Under the pieces are notes generated by a model. It had not been told where the DNA came from. It saw only the letters and a program-made list of their open reading frames with translations, and made no database searches. 64,000 bases of DNA from Auanema rhodensis (taxonomy: Eukaryota; Nematoda; Chromadorea; Rhabditida; Rhabditidae): assembly GCA_964057225.1 (NCBI GenBank), contig OZ059895.1:12896001-12960000 (forward strand), in the 5' to 3' direction. Both the position numbers and the translations under genes were made by a program. Shown here piece by piece: positions 13,151 to 26,236 of this stretch (within the stretch, counting starts at the first letter, position 1; every line of letters starts with the position of its first letter).

Positions 13151-13959
13151 TTTCAAATTTTTTTAACGATCATACCACGTTGAAAGTACGCAATGCAGCT
13201 GATTTTCAATTTTATCTCTTCAGTAACAAATGTTTTTAATTTTCCAGCAGTTTTACTTAGATAGCTCAACCCAAGGCATCAAAATATCTTCAATCTTATT
13301 TCTATATTACAGTTATAAATCAGTAGTTTATGGACCTTCATCTTAACTTTACTGTTTCTATCTATTTCCTATTGAAACAAACATTGTTTAAACACTATAC
13401 AACTGTGAAACCTTTTTTAATTTATTGTATTTCGATCTCATAAGATTTGATATCATCGAGGAATTTAGATGTAACGTAGAAAATTACATAACTAACATGA
13501 AATTGGAAAAAAAACAATAACGAGGATAAGTATGTAAATCATTGAATATCAGATTTTTTCGCTTACGACCATACCACGTTGAAAGTACGCCATGCAGCTG
13601 ATTTTCAATTTTATCTCTTCCGTAACAAATGTTTTTAATTTTCCAGCAGTTTTACTTAGATAGCTCAACCCAAGGCATCAAAATATCTTCAATCTTATTT
13701 CTATATTACAGTTATAAATCAGTAGTTTATGAACCTTCATCTTAACTTTACTGTTTCTATCTATTTCCTATTGAAACAAACATTGTTTAAACACTATACA
13801 ACTGTGAAACCTTTTTTAATTTATTGTATTTGGATCTCATAAGATTTGATATCATCGAGGGATTTAGATGTAACGTAGAAAATTACATAACTAACATGAA
13901 ATTGGAAAAAAAACAATAACGAGGATAAGTATGTAAATCATTGAATATCAGGTATTTTC

Positions 13960-14078
13960 GCTTACGACCATACCACGTTGAAAGTACGCCATCCCGTCCG
14001 ATCTGGCAAGTCAAGCAACGTTGGGCCCGGTTAGTACTTGGATCGGAGACGGCTTGGGAATCCCGGGTGCCGTAAGCT
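13960..14078 (+). rRNA. 5S ribosomal RNA (copy 19)
   Basis: Consensus; corresponds to copy 1 at an offset of 13512 bp. Confidence 0.95.
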
Positions 14079-14887
14079 TTTCAAATTTTTTTAACGATCA
14101 TACCACGTTGAAAGTACGCCATGCAGCTGATTTTCAATTTTATCTCTTCAGTAACAAATGTTTTTAATTTTCCAGCAGTTTTACTTAGATAGCTCAACCC
14201 AAGGCATCAAAATATCTTCAATCTTATTTCTATATTACAGTTATAAATCAGTAGTTTATGAACCTTCATCTTAACTTTACTGTTTCTATCTATTTCCTAT
14301 TGAAACAAACATTGTTTAAACACTATACAACTGTGAAACTTTTTTTAATTTATTGTATTTGGATTTCATAAGATTTGATATCATCGAGGAATTTAGATGT
14401 AACGTAGAAAATTACATAACTAACATGAAATTGGAAAAAAAACAATAACGAGGATAAGTATGTAAATCATTGAATATCAGATTTTTTCGCTTACGACCAT
14501 ACCACGTTGAAAGTACGCCATGCAGCTGATTTTCAATTTTATCTCTTCCGTAACAAATGTTTTTAATTTTCCAGCAGTTTTACTTAGATAGCTCAACCCA
14601 AGGCATCAAAATATCTTCAATCTTATTTCTATATTACAGTTATAAATCAGTAGTTTATGAACCTTCATCTTAACTTTACTGTTTCTATCTATTTCCTATT
14701 GAAACAAACATTGTTTTAACACTATACAACTGTGAAACCTTTTTTAATTTATTGTATTTGGAGCTCATAAGATTTGATATCATCGAGGAATTTAGATGTA
14801 ACGTAGAAAATTACATAACTAACATGAAATTGGAAAAAAAACAATAACGAGGATAAGTATGTAAATCATTGAATATCAGGTATTTTC

Positions 14888-15006
14888 GCTTACGACCATA
14901 CCACGTTGAAAGTACGCCATCCCGTCCGATCTGGCAAGTCAAGCAACGTTGGGCCCGGTTAGTACTTGGATCGGAGACGGCTTGGGAATCCCGGGTGCCG
15001 TAAGCT
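14888..15006 (+). rRNA. 5S ribosomal RNA (copy 20)
   Basis: Consensus; corresponds to copy 2 at offset 13512. Confidence 0.95.
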
Positions 15007-15416
15007 TTTCAAATTTTTTTAACGATCATACCACGTTGAAAGTACGCCATGCAGCTGATTTTCAATTTTATCTCTTCCGTAACAAATGTTTTCAATTTTC
15101 CAGCAGTTTTACTTAGATAGCTCAACCCAAGGCATCAAAATATCTTCAATCTTATTTCTATATTACAGTTATAAACCAGTAGTTTATGAACCTTCATCTT
15201 AACTTTACTGTTTCTATCTATTTCCTATTGAAACAAACATTGTTTAAACACTATACAACTGTGAAACCTTTTTTAATTTATTGTATTTGGATCTCATAAG
15301 ATTTGATATCATCGAGGGATTTAGATGTAACGTAGAAAATTACATAACTAACATGAAATTGGAAAAAAAACAATAACGAGGATAAGTATGTAAATCATTG
15401 AATATCAGGTATTTTC

Positions 15417-15535
15417 GCTTACGACCATACCACGTTGAAAGTACGCCATCCCGTCCGATCTGGCAAGTCAAGCAACGTTGGGCCCGGTTAGTACTTGGAT
15501 CGGAGACGGCTTGGGAATCCCGGGTGCCGTAAGCT
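15417..15535 (+). rRNA. 5S ribosomal RNA (copy 21)
   Basis: Consensus; corresponds to copy 3. Confidence 0.95.
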
Positions 15536-15945
15536 TTTCAAATTTTTTTAACGATCATACCACGTTGAAAGTACGCCATGCAGCTGATTTTCAATTTTAT
15601 CTCTTCCGTAACAAATGTTTTTAATTTTCCAGCAGTTTTACTTAGATAGCTCAACCCAAGGCATCAAAATATCTTCAATCTTATTTCTATATTACAGTTA
15701 TAAACCAGTAGTTTATGAACCTTCATCTTAACTTTACTGTTTCTATCTATTTCCTATTGAAACAAACATTGTTTAAACACTATACAACTGTGAAACCTTT
15801 TTTAATTTATTGTATTTGGATCTCATAAGATTTGATATCATCGAGGGATTTAGATGTAACGTAGAAAATTACATAACTAACATGAAATTGGAAAAAAAAC
15901 AATAACGAGGATAAGTATGTAAATCATTGAATATCAGGTATTTTC

Positions 15946-16064
15946 GCTTACGACCATACCACGTTGAAAGTACGCCATCCCGTCCGATCTGGCAAGTCAA
16001 GCAACGTTGGGCCCGGTTAGTACTTGGATCGGAGACGGCTTGGGAATCCCGGGTGCCGTAAGCT
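15946..16064 (+). rRNA. 5S ribosomal RNA (copy 22)
   Basis: Consensus; corresponds to copy 4. Confidence 0.95.
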
Positions 16065-16474
16065 TTTCAAATTTTTTTAACGATCATACCACGTTGAAAG
16101 TACGCCATGCAGCTGATTTTCAATTTTATCTCTTCAGTAACAAATGTTTTTAATTTTCCAGCGGTTTTACTTAGATAGCTCAACCCAAGGCATCAAAATA
16201 TCTTCAATCTTATTTCTATATTACAGTTATAAATCAGTAGTTTATGAACCTTCATCTTAACTTTACTGTTTCTATCTATTTCCTATTGAAACAAACATTG
16301 TTTAAACACTATACAACTGTGAAACCTTTTTTAATTTATTGTATTTGGATCTCATAAGATTTGATATCATCGAGGAATTTAGATGTAACGTAGAAAATTA
16401 CATAACTAACATGAAATTGGAAAAAAAACAATAACGAGGATAAGTATGTAAATCATTGAATATCAGGTATTTTC

Positions 16475-16593
16475 GCTTACGACCATACCACGTTGAAAGT
16501 ACGCCATCCCGTCCGATCTGGCAAGTCAAGCAACGTTGGGCCCGGTTAGTACTTGGATCGGAGACGGCTTGGGAATCCCGGGTGCCGTAAGCT
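16475..16593 (+). rRNA. 5S ribosomal RNA (copy 23)
   Basis: Consensus gene, lacking the position-110 change of its counterpart copy 5 but sharing its spacer marker. Confidence 0.95.
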
Positions 16594-17402
16594 TTTCAAA
16601 TTTTTTTAACGATCATACCACGTTGAAAGTACGCCATGCAGCTGATTTTCAATTTTATCTCTTCCGTAACAAATTTTTTCATTTTTCCAGCAGTTTTACT
16701 TAGATAGCTCAACCCAAGGCATCAAAATATCTTCAATCTTATTTCTATATTACAGTTATAAACCAGTAGTTTATGAACCTTCATCTTAACTTTACTGTTT
16801 CTATCTATTTCCTATTGAAACAAACATTGTTTAAACACTATACAACTGTGAAACCTTTTTTAATTTATTGTATTTGGAGCTCATAAGATTTGATATCATC
16901 GAGGAATTTAGATGTAACGTAGAAAATTACATAACTAACATGAAATTGGAAAAAAAACAATAACGAGGATAAGTATGTAAATCATTGAATATCAGATTTT
17001 TTCGCTTACGACCATACCACGTTGAAAGTACGCCATGCAGCTGATTTTCAATTTTATCTCTTCCGTAACAAATGTTTTTAATTTTCCAGCAGTTTTACTT
17101 AGATAGCTCAACCCAAGGCATCAAAATATCTTCAATCTTATTTCTATATTACAGTTATAAATCAGTAGTTTATGAACCTTCATCTTAACTTTACTGTTTC
17201 TATCTATTTCCTATTGAAACAAACATTGTTTTAACACTATACAACTGTGAAACCTTTTTTAATTTATTGTATTTGGAGCTCATAAGATTTGATATCATCG
17301 AGGAATTTAGATGTAACGTAGAAAATTACATAACTAACATGAAATTGGAAAAAAAACAATAACGAGGATAAGTATGTAAATCATTGAATATCAGGTATTT
17401 TC

Positions 17403-17521
17403 GCTTACGACCATACCACGTTGAAAGTACGCCATCCCGTCCGATCTGGCAAGTCAAGCAACGTTGGGCCCGGTTAGTACTTGGATCGGAGACGGCTTGG
17501 GAATCCCGGGTGCCGTAAGCT
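17403..17521 (+). rRNA. 5S ribosomal RNA (copy 24)
   Basis: Consensus; counterpart of copy 6. Its spacer shares the CCAGTGGTTTATG marker. Confidence 0.95.
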
Positions 17522-17931
17522 TTTCAAATTTTTTTAACGATCATACCACGTTGAAAGTACGCCATGCAGCTGATTTTCAATTTTATCTCTTCCGTAACAA
17601 ATGTTTTCAATTTTCCAGCAGTTTTACTTAGATAGCTCAACCCAAGGCATCAAAATATCTTCAATCTTATTTCTATATTACAGTTATAAACCAGTGGTTT
17701 ATGAACCTTCATCTTAACTTTACTGTTTCTATCTATTTCCTATTGAAACAAACATTGTTTAAACACTATACAACTGTGAAACCTTTTTTAATTTATTGTA
17801 TTTGGATCTCATAAGATTTGATATCATCGAGGGATTTAGATGTAACGTAGAAAATTACATAACTAACATGAAATTGGAAAAAAAACAATAACGAGGATAA
17901 GTATGTAAATCATTGAATATCAGGTATTTTC

Positions 17932-18050
17932 GCTTACGACCATACCACGTTGAAAGTACGCCATCCCGTCCGATCTGGCAAGTCAAGCAACGTTGGGCCC
18001 GGTTAGTACTTGGATCGGAGACGGCTTGGGAATCCCGGGTGCCGTAAGCT
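17932..18050 (+). rRNA. 5S ribosomal RNA (copy 25)
   Basis: Consensus; lacks the position-11 change of its counterpart copy 7. Confidence 0.95.
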
Positions 18051-18460
18051 TTTCAAATTTTTTTAACGATCATACCACGTTGAAAGTACGCCATGCAGCT
18101 GATTTTCAATTTTATCTCTTCCGTAACAAATGTTTTTAATTTTCCAGCAGTTTTACTTAGATAGCTCAACCCAAGGCATCAAAATATCTTCAATCTTATT
18201 TCTATATTACAGTTATAAACCAGTAGTTTATGAACCTTCATCTTAACTTTACTGTTTCTATCTATTTCCTATTGAAACAAACATTGTTTAAACACTATAC
18301 AACTGTGAAACCTTTTTTAATTTATTGTATTTGGATCTCATAAGATTCGATATCATCGAGGAATTTAGATGTAACGTAGAAAATTACATAACTAACATGA
18401 AATTGGAAAAAAAACAATAACGAGGATAAGTATGTAAATCATTGAATATCAGGTATTTTC

Positions 18461-18579
18461 GCTTACGACCATACCACGTTGAAAGTACGCCATCCCGTCC
18501 GATCTGGCAAGTCAAGCAACGTTGGGCCCGGTTAGTACTTGGATCGGAGACGGCTTGGGAATCCCGGGTGCCGTAAGCT
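18461..18579 (+). rRNA. 5S ribosomal RNA (copy 26)
   Basis: Consensus; its spacer has CCAGCGGTTTTAC like the units at 2434 and 15946. Confidence 0.95.
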
Positions 18580-18989
18580 TTTCAAATTTTTTTAACGATC
18601 ATACCACGTTGAAAGTACGCCATGCAGCTGATTTTCAATTTTATCTCTTCAGTAACAAATGTTTTTAATTTTCCAGCGGTTTTACTTAGATAGCTCAACC
18701 CAAGGCATCAAAATATCTTCAATCTTATTTCTATATTACAGTTATAAATCAGTAGTTTATGAACCTTCATCTTAACTTTACTGTTTCTATCTATTTCCTA
18801 TTGAAACAAACATTGTTTAAACACTATACAACTGTGAAACCTTTTTTAATTTATTGTATTTGGATCTCATAAGATTTGATATCATCGAGGAATTTAGATG
18901 TAACGTAGAAAATTACATAACTAACATGAAATTGGAAAAAAAACAATAACGAGGATAAGTATGTAAATCATTGAATATCAGGTATTTTC

Positions 18990-19108
18990 GCTTACGACCA
19001 TACCACGTTGAAAGTACGCCATCCCGTCCGATCTGGCAAGTCAAGCAACGTTGGGCCCGGTTAGTACTTGGATCGGAGACGGCTTGGGAATCCCGGGTGC
19101 CGTAAGCT
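18990..19108 (+). rRNA. 5S ribosomal RNA (copy 27)
   Basis: Consensus; its spacer carries the AAATTTTTTCATTTTTCC marker. Confidence 0.95.
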
Positions 19109-19917
19109 TTTCAAATTTTTTTAACGATCATACCACGTTGAAAGTACGCCATGCAGCTGATTTTCAATTTTATCTCTTCCGTAACAAATTTTTTCATTTT
19201 TCCAGCAGTTTTACTTAGATAGCTCAACCCAAGGCATCAAAATATCTTCAATCTTATTTCTATATTACAGTTATAAACCAGTAGTTTATGAACCTTCATC
19301 TTAACTTTACTGTTTCTATCTATTTCCTATTGAAACAAACATTGTTTAAACACTATACAACTGTGAAACCTTTTTTAATTTATTGTGTTTGGAGCTCATA
19401 AGATTTGATATCATCGAGGAATTTAGATGTAACGTAGAAAATTACATAACTAACATGAAATTGGAAAAAAAACAATAACGAGGATAAGTATGTAAATCAT
19501 TGAATATCAGATTTTTTCGCTTACGACCATACCACGTTGAAAGTACGCCATGCAGCTGATTTTCAATTTTATCTCTTCCGTAACAAATGTTTTTAATTTT
19601 CCAGCAGTTTTACTTAGATAGCTCAACCCAAGGCATCAAAATATCTTCAATCTTATTTCTATATTACAGTTATAAATCAGAAGTTTATGAACCTTCATCT
19701 TAACTTTACTGTTTCTATCTATTTCCTATTGAAACAAACATTGTTTTAACACTATACAACTGTGAAACCTTTTTTAATTTATTGTATTTGGAGCTCATAA
19801 GATTTGATATCATCGAGGAATTTAGATGTAACGTAGAAAATTACATAACTAACATGAAATTGGAAAAAAAACAATAACGAGGATAAGTATGTAAATCATT
19901 GAATATCAGGTATTTTC

Positions 19918-20036
19918 GCTTACGACCATACCACGTTGAAAGTACGCCATCCCGTCCGATCTGGCAAGTCAAGCAACGTTGGGCCCGGTTAGTACTTGGA
20001 TCGGAGACGGCTTGGGAATCCCGGTTGCCGTAAGCT
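19918..20036 (+). rRNA. 5S ribosomal RNA (copy 28, one substitution)
   Basis: G to T at gene position 108 (CCCGGTTGCC), inside box C, so transcription factor IIIA binding may be weaker. Confidence 0.85.
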
Positions 20037-20446
20037 TTTCAAATTTTTTTAACGATCATACCACGTTGAAAGTACGCCATGCAGCTGATTTTCAATTTTA
20101 TCTCTTCCGTAACAAATGTTTTCAATTTTCCAGCAGTTTTACTTAGATAGCTCAACCCAAGGCATCAAAATATCTTCAATCTTATTTCTATATTACAGTT
20201 ATAAACCAGTGGTTTATGAACCTTCATCTTAACTTTACTGTTTCTATCTATTTCCTATTGAAACAAACATTGTTTAAACACTATACAACTGTGAAACCTT
20301 TTTTAATTTATTGTATTTGGATCTCATAAGATTTGATATCATCGAGGGATTTAGATGTAACGTAGAAAATTACATAACTAACATGAAATTGGAAAAAAAA
20401 CAATAACGAGGATAAGTATGTAAATCATTGAATATCAGGTATTTTC

Positions 20447-20565
20447 GCTTACGACCATACCACGTTGAAAGTACGCCATCCCGTCCGATCTGGCAAGTCA
20501 AGCAACGTTGGGCCCGGTTAGTACTTGGATCGGAGACGGCTTGGGAATCCCGGGTGCCGTAAGCT
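20447..20565 (+). rRNA. 5S ribosomal RNA (copy 29)
   Basis: Consensus, 529 bp after copy 28. Confidence 0.95.
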
Positions 20566-20975
20566 TTTCAAATTTTTTTAACGATCATACCACGTTGAAA
20601 GTACGCCATGCAGCTGATTTTCAATTTTATCTCTTCCGTAACAAATGTTTTTAATTTTCCAGCAGTTTTACTTAGATAGCTCAACCCAAGGCATCAAAAT
20701 ATCTTCAATCTTATTTCTATATTACAGTTATAAACCAGTAGTTTATGAACCTTCATCTTAACTTTACTGTTTCTATCTATTTCCTATTGAAACAAACATT
20801 GTTTAAACACTATACAACTGTGAAACCTTTTTTAATTTATTGTATTTGGATCTCATAAGATTTGATATCATCGAGGAATTTAGATGTAACGTAGAAAATT
20901 ACATAACTAACATGAAATTGGAAAAAAAACAATAACGAGGATAAGTATGTAAATCATTGAATATCAGGTATTTTC

Positions 20976-21094
20976 GCTTACGACCATACCACGTTGAAAG
21001 TACGCCATCCCGTCCGATCTGGCAAGTCAAGCAACGTTGGGCCCGGTTAGTACTTGGATCGGAGACGGCTTGGGAATCCCGGGTGCCGTAAGCT
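20976..21094 (+). rRNA. 5S ribosomal RNA (copy 30)
   Basis: Consensus; its spacer has the TTGTTTTAACAC subtype. Confidence 0.95.
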
Positions 21095-21504
21095 TTTCAA
21101 ATTTTTTTAACGATCATACCACGTTGAAAGTACGCCATGCAGCTGATTTTCAATTTTATCTCTTCAGTAACAAATGTTTTTAATTTTCCAGCAGTTTTAC
21201 TTAGATAGCTCAACCCAAGGCATCAAAATATCTTCAATCTTATTTCTATATTACAGTTATAAATCAGTAGTTTATGAACCTTCATCTTAACTTTACTGTT
21301 TCTATCTATTTCCTATTGAAACAAACATTGTTTTAACACTATACAACTGTGAAACCTTTTTTAATTTATTGTATTTGGAGCTCATAAGATTTGATATCAT
21401 CGAGGAATTTAGATGTAACGTAGAAAATTACATAACTAACATGAAATTGGAAAAAAAACAATAACGAGGATAAGTATGTAAATCATTGAATATCAGGTAT
21501 TTTC

Positions 21505-21623
21505 GCTTACGACCATACCACGTTGAAAGTACGCCATCCCGTCCGATCTGGCAAGTCAAGCAACGTTGGGCCCGGTTAGTACTTGGATCGGAGACGGCTT
21601 GGGAATCCCGGGTGCCGTAAGCT
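21505..21623 (+). rRNA. 5S ribosomal RNA (copy 31)
   Basis: Consensus; its spacer carries CCAGTGGTTTATG. Confidence 0.95.
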
Positions 21624-22033
21624 TTTCAAATTTTTTTAACGATCATACCACGTTGAAAGTACGCCATGCAGCTGATTTTCAATTTTATCTCTTCCGTAAC
21701 AAATGTTTTCAATTTTCCAGCAGTTTTACTTAGATAGCTCAACCCAAGGCATCAAAATATCTTCAATCTTATTTCTATATTACAGTTATAAACCAGTGGT
21801 TTATGAACCTTCATCTTAACTTTACTGTTTCTATCTATTTCCTATTGAAACAAACATTGTTTAAACACTATACAACTGTGAAACCTTTTTTAATTTATTG
21901 TATTTGGATCTCATAAGATTTGATATCATCGAGGGATTTAGATGTAACGTAGAAAATTACATAACTAACATGAAATTGGAAAAAAAACAATAACGAGGAT
22001 AAGTATGTAAATCATTGAATATCAGGTATTTTC

Positions 22034-22152
22034 GCTTACGACCATACCACGTTGAAAGTACGCCATCCCGTCCGATCTGGCAAGTCAAGCAACGTTGGGC
22101 CCGGTTAGTACTTGGATCGGAGACGGCTTGGGAATCCCGGGTGCCGTAAGCT
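22034..22152 (+). rRNA. 5S ribosomal RNA (copy 32)
   Basis: Consensus, 529 bp after copy 31. Confidence 0.95.
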
Positions 22153-22562
22153 TTTCAAATTTTTTTAACGATCATACCACGTTGAAAGTACGCCATGCAG
22201 CTGATTTTCAATTTTATCTCTTCCGTAACAAATGTTTTTAATTTTCCAGCAGTTTTACTTAGATAGCTCAACCCAAGGCATCAAAATATCTTCAATCTTA
22301 TTTCTATATTACAGTTATAAACCAGTAGTTTATGAACCTTCATCTTAACTTTACTGTTTCTATCTATTTCCTATTGAAACAAACATTGTTTAAACACTAT
22401 ACAACTGTGAAACCTTTTTTAATTTATTGTATTTGGATCTCATAAGATTTGATATCATCGAGGGATTTAGATGTAACGTAGAAAATTACATAACTAACAT
22501 GAAATTGGAAAAAAAACAATAACGAGGATAAGTATGTAAATCATTGAATATCAGGTATTTTC

Positions 22563-22681
22563 GCTTACGACCATACCACGTTGAAAGTACGCCATCCCGT
22601 CCGATCTGGCAAGTCAAGCAACGTTGGGCCCGGTTAGTACTTGGATCGGAGACGGCTTGGGAATCCCGGGTGCCGTAAGCT
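22563..22681 (+). rRNA. 5S ribosomal RNA (copy 33)
   Basis: Consensus gene; the following 5' stub reads GTACGCAATGCAG. Confidence 0.95.
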
Positions 22682-23490
22682 TTTCAAATTTTTTTAACGA
22701 TCATACCACGTTGAAAGTACGCAATGCAGCTGATTTTCAATTTTATCTCTTCAGTAACAAATGTTTTTAATTTTCCAGCAGTTTTACTTAGATAGCTCAA
22801 CCCAAGGCATCAAAATATCTTCAATCTTATTTCTATATTACAGTTATAAACCAGTAGTTTATGAACCTTCATCTTAACTTTACTGTTTCTATCTATTTCC
22901 CATTGAAACAAACATTGTTTTAACACTATACAACTGTGAAACCTTTTTTAATTTATTGTATTTGGATCTCATAAGATTTGATATCATCGAGGGATTTAGA
23001 TGTAACGTAGAAAATTACATAACTAACATGAAATTGGAAAAAAAACAATAACGAGGAAAAGTATGTAAATCATTGAATATCAGATTTTTTCGCTTACGAC
23101 CATACCACGTTGAAAGTACGCCATGCAGCTGATTTTCAATTTTATCTCTTCCGTAACAAATGTTCTTAATTTTCCAGCAGTTTTACTTAGATAGCTCAAC
23201 CCAAGGCATCAAAATATCTTCAATCTTATTTCTATATTACAGTTATAAACCAGTAGTTTATGAACCTTCATCTTAACTTTACTGTTTCTATCTATTTCCT
23301 ATTGAAACAAACATTGTTTAAACACTATACAACTGTGAAACCTTTTTTAATTTATTGTATTTGGATCTCATAAGATTTGATATCATCGAGGGATTTAGAT
23401 GTAACGTAGAAAATTACATAACTAACATGAAATTGGAAAAAAAACAATAACGAGGATAAGTATGTAAATCATTGAATATCAGGTATTTTC

Positions 23491-23609
23491 GCTTACGACC
23501 ATACCACGTTGAAAGTACGCCATCCCGTCCGATCTGGCAAGTCAAGCAACGTTGGGCCCGGTTAGTACTTGGATCGGAGACGGCTTGGGAATCCCGGGTG
23601 CCGTAAGCT
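23491..23609 (+). rRNA. 5S ribosomal RNA (copy 34)
   Basis: Consensus gene; its downstream spacer carries the diverged 31-bp patch described under findings. Confidence 0.95.
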
Positions 23610-24205
23610 TTTCAAATTTTTTTAACGATCATACCACGTTGAAAGTACGCCATGCAGCTGATTTTCAATTTTATCTCTTCCGTAACAAATGTTTTCAATT
23701 TTCCAGCAGTTTTACTTAGATAGCTCAACCGAAGGCAGCGAATTATCTCTAATCTTATTCCTATATTACAGTTATAAACCAGTAGTTTATGAACCTTCAT
23801 CTTAACTTTACTGTTTCTATCTATTTCCTATTGAAACAAACATTGTTTAAACACTATACAACTGTGAAACCTTTTTTAATTTATTGTATTTGGAGCTCAT
23901 AAGATTTGATATCATCGAGGAATTTAGATGTAACGTAGGAAATTACATAACTAACATGAAATTGGAAAAAAAACAATAACGAGGATAAGTATGTAAATCA
24001 TTGAATATCAGATTTTTTCGCTTACGAACATACCACGTTGAAAGTACGCCATGCAGCTGATTTTCAATTTTATCTCTTCCGTAACAAATGTTTTTAATTT
24101 TCCAGCAGTTTTACTTAGATAGCTCAACCCAAGGCATCAAAATATCTTCAATCTTATTTCTATATTACAGTTATAAACCAGTAGTTTATGAACCTTCATC
24201 TTAAC

Positions 24206-24520
24206 TTTAACCTTCATCTTAACTAACAAATGTTTTTAATTTTCCAGCAGTTTTACTTAGATAGCTCAACCCAAGGCATCAAAATATCTTCAATCTTATT
24301 TCTATATTACAGTTATAAACCAGTAGTTTATGAACCTTCATCTTAACTTTACTGTTTCTATCTATTTCCTATTGAAACAAACATTGTTTAAACACTATAC
24401 AACTGTGAAACCTTTTTTAATTTATTGTATTTGGATCTCATAAGATTTAATATCATCGAGGGATTTAGATGTAACGTAGAAAATTACATAACTAACATGA
24501 AATTGGAAAAAAAACAATAA
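24206..24520 (+). repeat. Spacer unit with internal deletion (AACTTTAACCTTCATC junction)
   Basis: The spacer restarts in the middle: after CTTCATCTTAACTTT comes AACCTTCATCTTAAC and then ACAAATGTTTTTAATTTTCC, so a piece of spacer is repeated without 5S sequence. The same junction type recurs near 27932, 47099 and 63904. It is a third deletion class in the array and holds no gene. Confidence 0.8.
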
Positions 24521-24560
24521 CGAGGATAAGTATGTAAATCATTGAATATCAGGTATTTTC

Positions 24561-24679
24561 GCTTACGACCATACCACGTTGAAAGTACGCCATCCCGTCC
24601 GACCTGGCAAGTCAAGCAACGTTGGGCCCGGTTAGTACTTGGATCGGAGACGGCTTGGGAATCCCGGGTGCCGTAAGCT
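24561..24679 (+). rRNA. 5S ribosomal RNA (copy 35, one substitution)
   Basis: T to C at gene position 43 (CCGACCTGG). The spacing of 1070 bp from copy 34 includes a short unit and an internal spacer duplication. Confidence 0.9.
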
Positions 24680-25488
24680 TTTCAAATTTTTTTAACGATC
24701 ATACCACGTTGAAAGTACGCCATGCAGCTGATTTTCACATTTATCTCTTCCGTAACAAATGTTTTTAATTTTCCAGCAGTTTTACTTAGATAGCTCAACC
24801 CAAGGCATCAAAATATCTTCAATCTCATTTCTATATTACAGTTATAAACCAGTAGTTTATGAACCTTCATCTTAACTTTACTGTTTCTATCTATTTCCTA
24901 TTGAAACAAACATTGTTTTAACACTATACAACTGTGAAACCTTTTTTAATTTATTGTATTTGGATCTCATAAAATTTGATATCATCGAGGGATTTAGATG
25001 TAACGTAGAAAATTACATAACTAACATGAAATTGGAAAAAAAACAATAACGAGGATAAGTATGTAAATCATTGAATATCAGATTTTTTCGCTTACGACCA
25101 TACCACGTTGAAAGTACGCCATGCAGCTGATTTTCAATTTTATCTCTTCCGTAACAAATGTTTTTAATTTTCCAGCAGTTTTACTTAGATAGCTCAACCC
25201 AAGGCATCAAAATATCTTCAATCTTATTTCTATATTACAGTTCTAAACCAGTAGTTTATGAACCTTCATCTTAACTTTACTGTTTCTATCTATTTCCTAT
25301 TGAAACAAACATTGTTTAAACACTATACAACTGTGAAACCTTTTTTAATTTATTGTATTTGGATCTCATAAGATTTGATATCATCGAGGGATTTAGATGT
25401 AACGTAGAAAATTACATAACTAACATGAAATTGGAAAAAAAACAATAACGAGGATAAGTATGTAAATCATTGAATATCAGGTATTTTC

Positions 25489-25607
25489 GCTTACGACCAT
25501 ACCACATTGAAAGTACGCCATCCCGTCCGATCTGGCAAGTCAAGCAACGTTGGGCCTGGTTAGTACTTGGATCGGAGACGGCTTGGGAATCCCGGGTGCC
25601 GTAAGCT
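25489..25607 (+). rRNA. 5S ribosomal RNA (copy 36, two substitutions)
   Basis: G to A at position 18 (ACCACATTG) and C to T at position 69 (GGGCCTGG). It starts a degenerate stretch of 2.8 kb with no full-length gene. Confidence 0.85.
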
Positions 25608-25971
25608 TTTCAAATTTTTTTAACGATTATACCACGTTGAAAGTACGCAATGCAGCTGATTTTCAATTTTATCTCTTCCGTAACAAATGTTTTTAATTTT
25701 CCAGCAGTTTTACTTAGATAGCTCAACCCAAGGCATCAAAATATCTTCAATCTTATTTCTATATTACAGTTATAAACCAGTAGTTTATGAACCTTCATCT
25801 TAACTTTACTGTTCCTATCTATTTCCTATTGAAACAAACATTGTTTAAACACAATACAACTGTGAAACCTTTTTTAATTTATTGTATTTGGATCTCATAA
25901 GATTTGATATCATCGAGGGATTTAGATGTAACGTAGAAAATTACATAACTAACATGAAATTGGAAAAAAAA

Positions 25972-26236
25972 CTTTTACTTAGATAGCTCAACCCAAGGCA
26001 TCAAAATATCTTCAATCTTATTTCTATATTACAGTTATAAACCAGTAGTTTATGAACCTCCATCTTAACTTTACTGTTTCTATCTATTTCCTATTGAAAC
26101 AAACATTGTTTAAACACTATACAACTGTGAAACCTTTTTTAATTTATTGTATTTGGATCTCATAAGATTTGATATCATCGAGTGATTTAGATGTAACGTA
26201 GAAAATTACATAACTAACACGAAATTGGAAAAAAAA
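25972..26236 (+). repeat. Minimal spacer unit with no 5S sequence
   Basis: The A-run that normally leads to CAATAACGAGG is joined directly to CTTTTACTTAGATAG, deleting the whole 5S-bearing part and leaving about 265 bp of spacer. The same junction is at about 27035 and 63407. The matching degenerate neighbourhood (short units, CACGAAATTGG, ACGTTTAAAG) in all three suggests one deletion that was copied. Confidence 0.85.

Larger units (their letters stand above)
13513..21504 (+). repeat. Duplicated block (offset 13512) with three 2515-bp higher-order periods
   Basis: Diagnostic variants of the first block recur exactly 13512 bp later: GGATTTCATAAG near 849 and 14361, AAATTTTTTCATTTTTCC near 3159 and 16671, CCAGTGGTTT at 4179 and 17691. 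Spacings from 13960 run 928, 529, 529, 529 three times. Copies 5 and 7 have private substitutions absent here, so the copies have diverged slightly and are not a simple exact duplication. Confidence 0.8.

Noticed and set aside
13051..13239. 62-codon plus-strand frame across 5S copy 18
   Set aside because: Created by the one-base deletion in that 5S copy; it reads through rRNA sequence.
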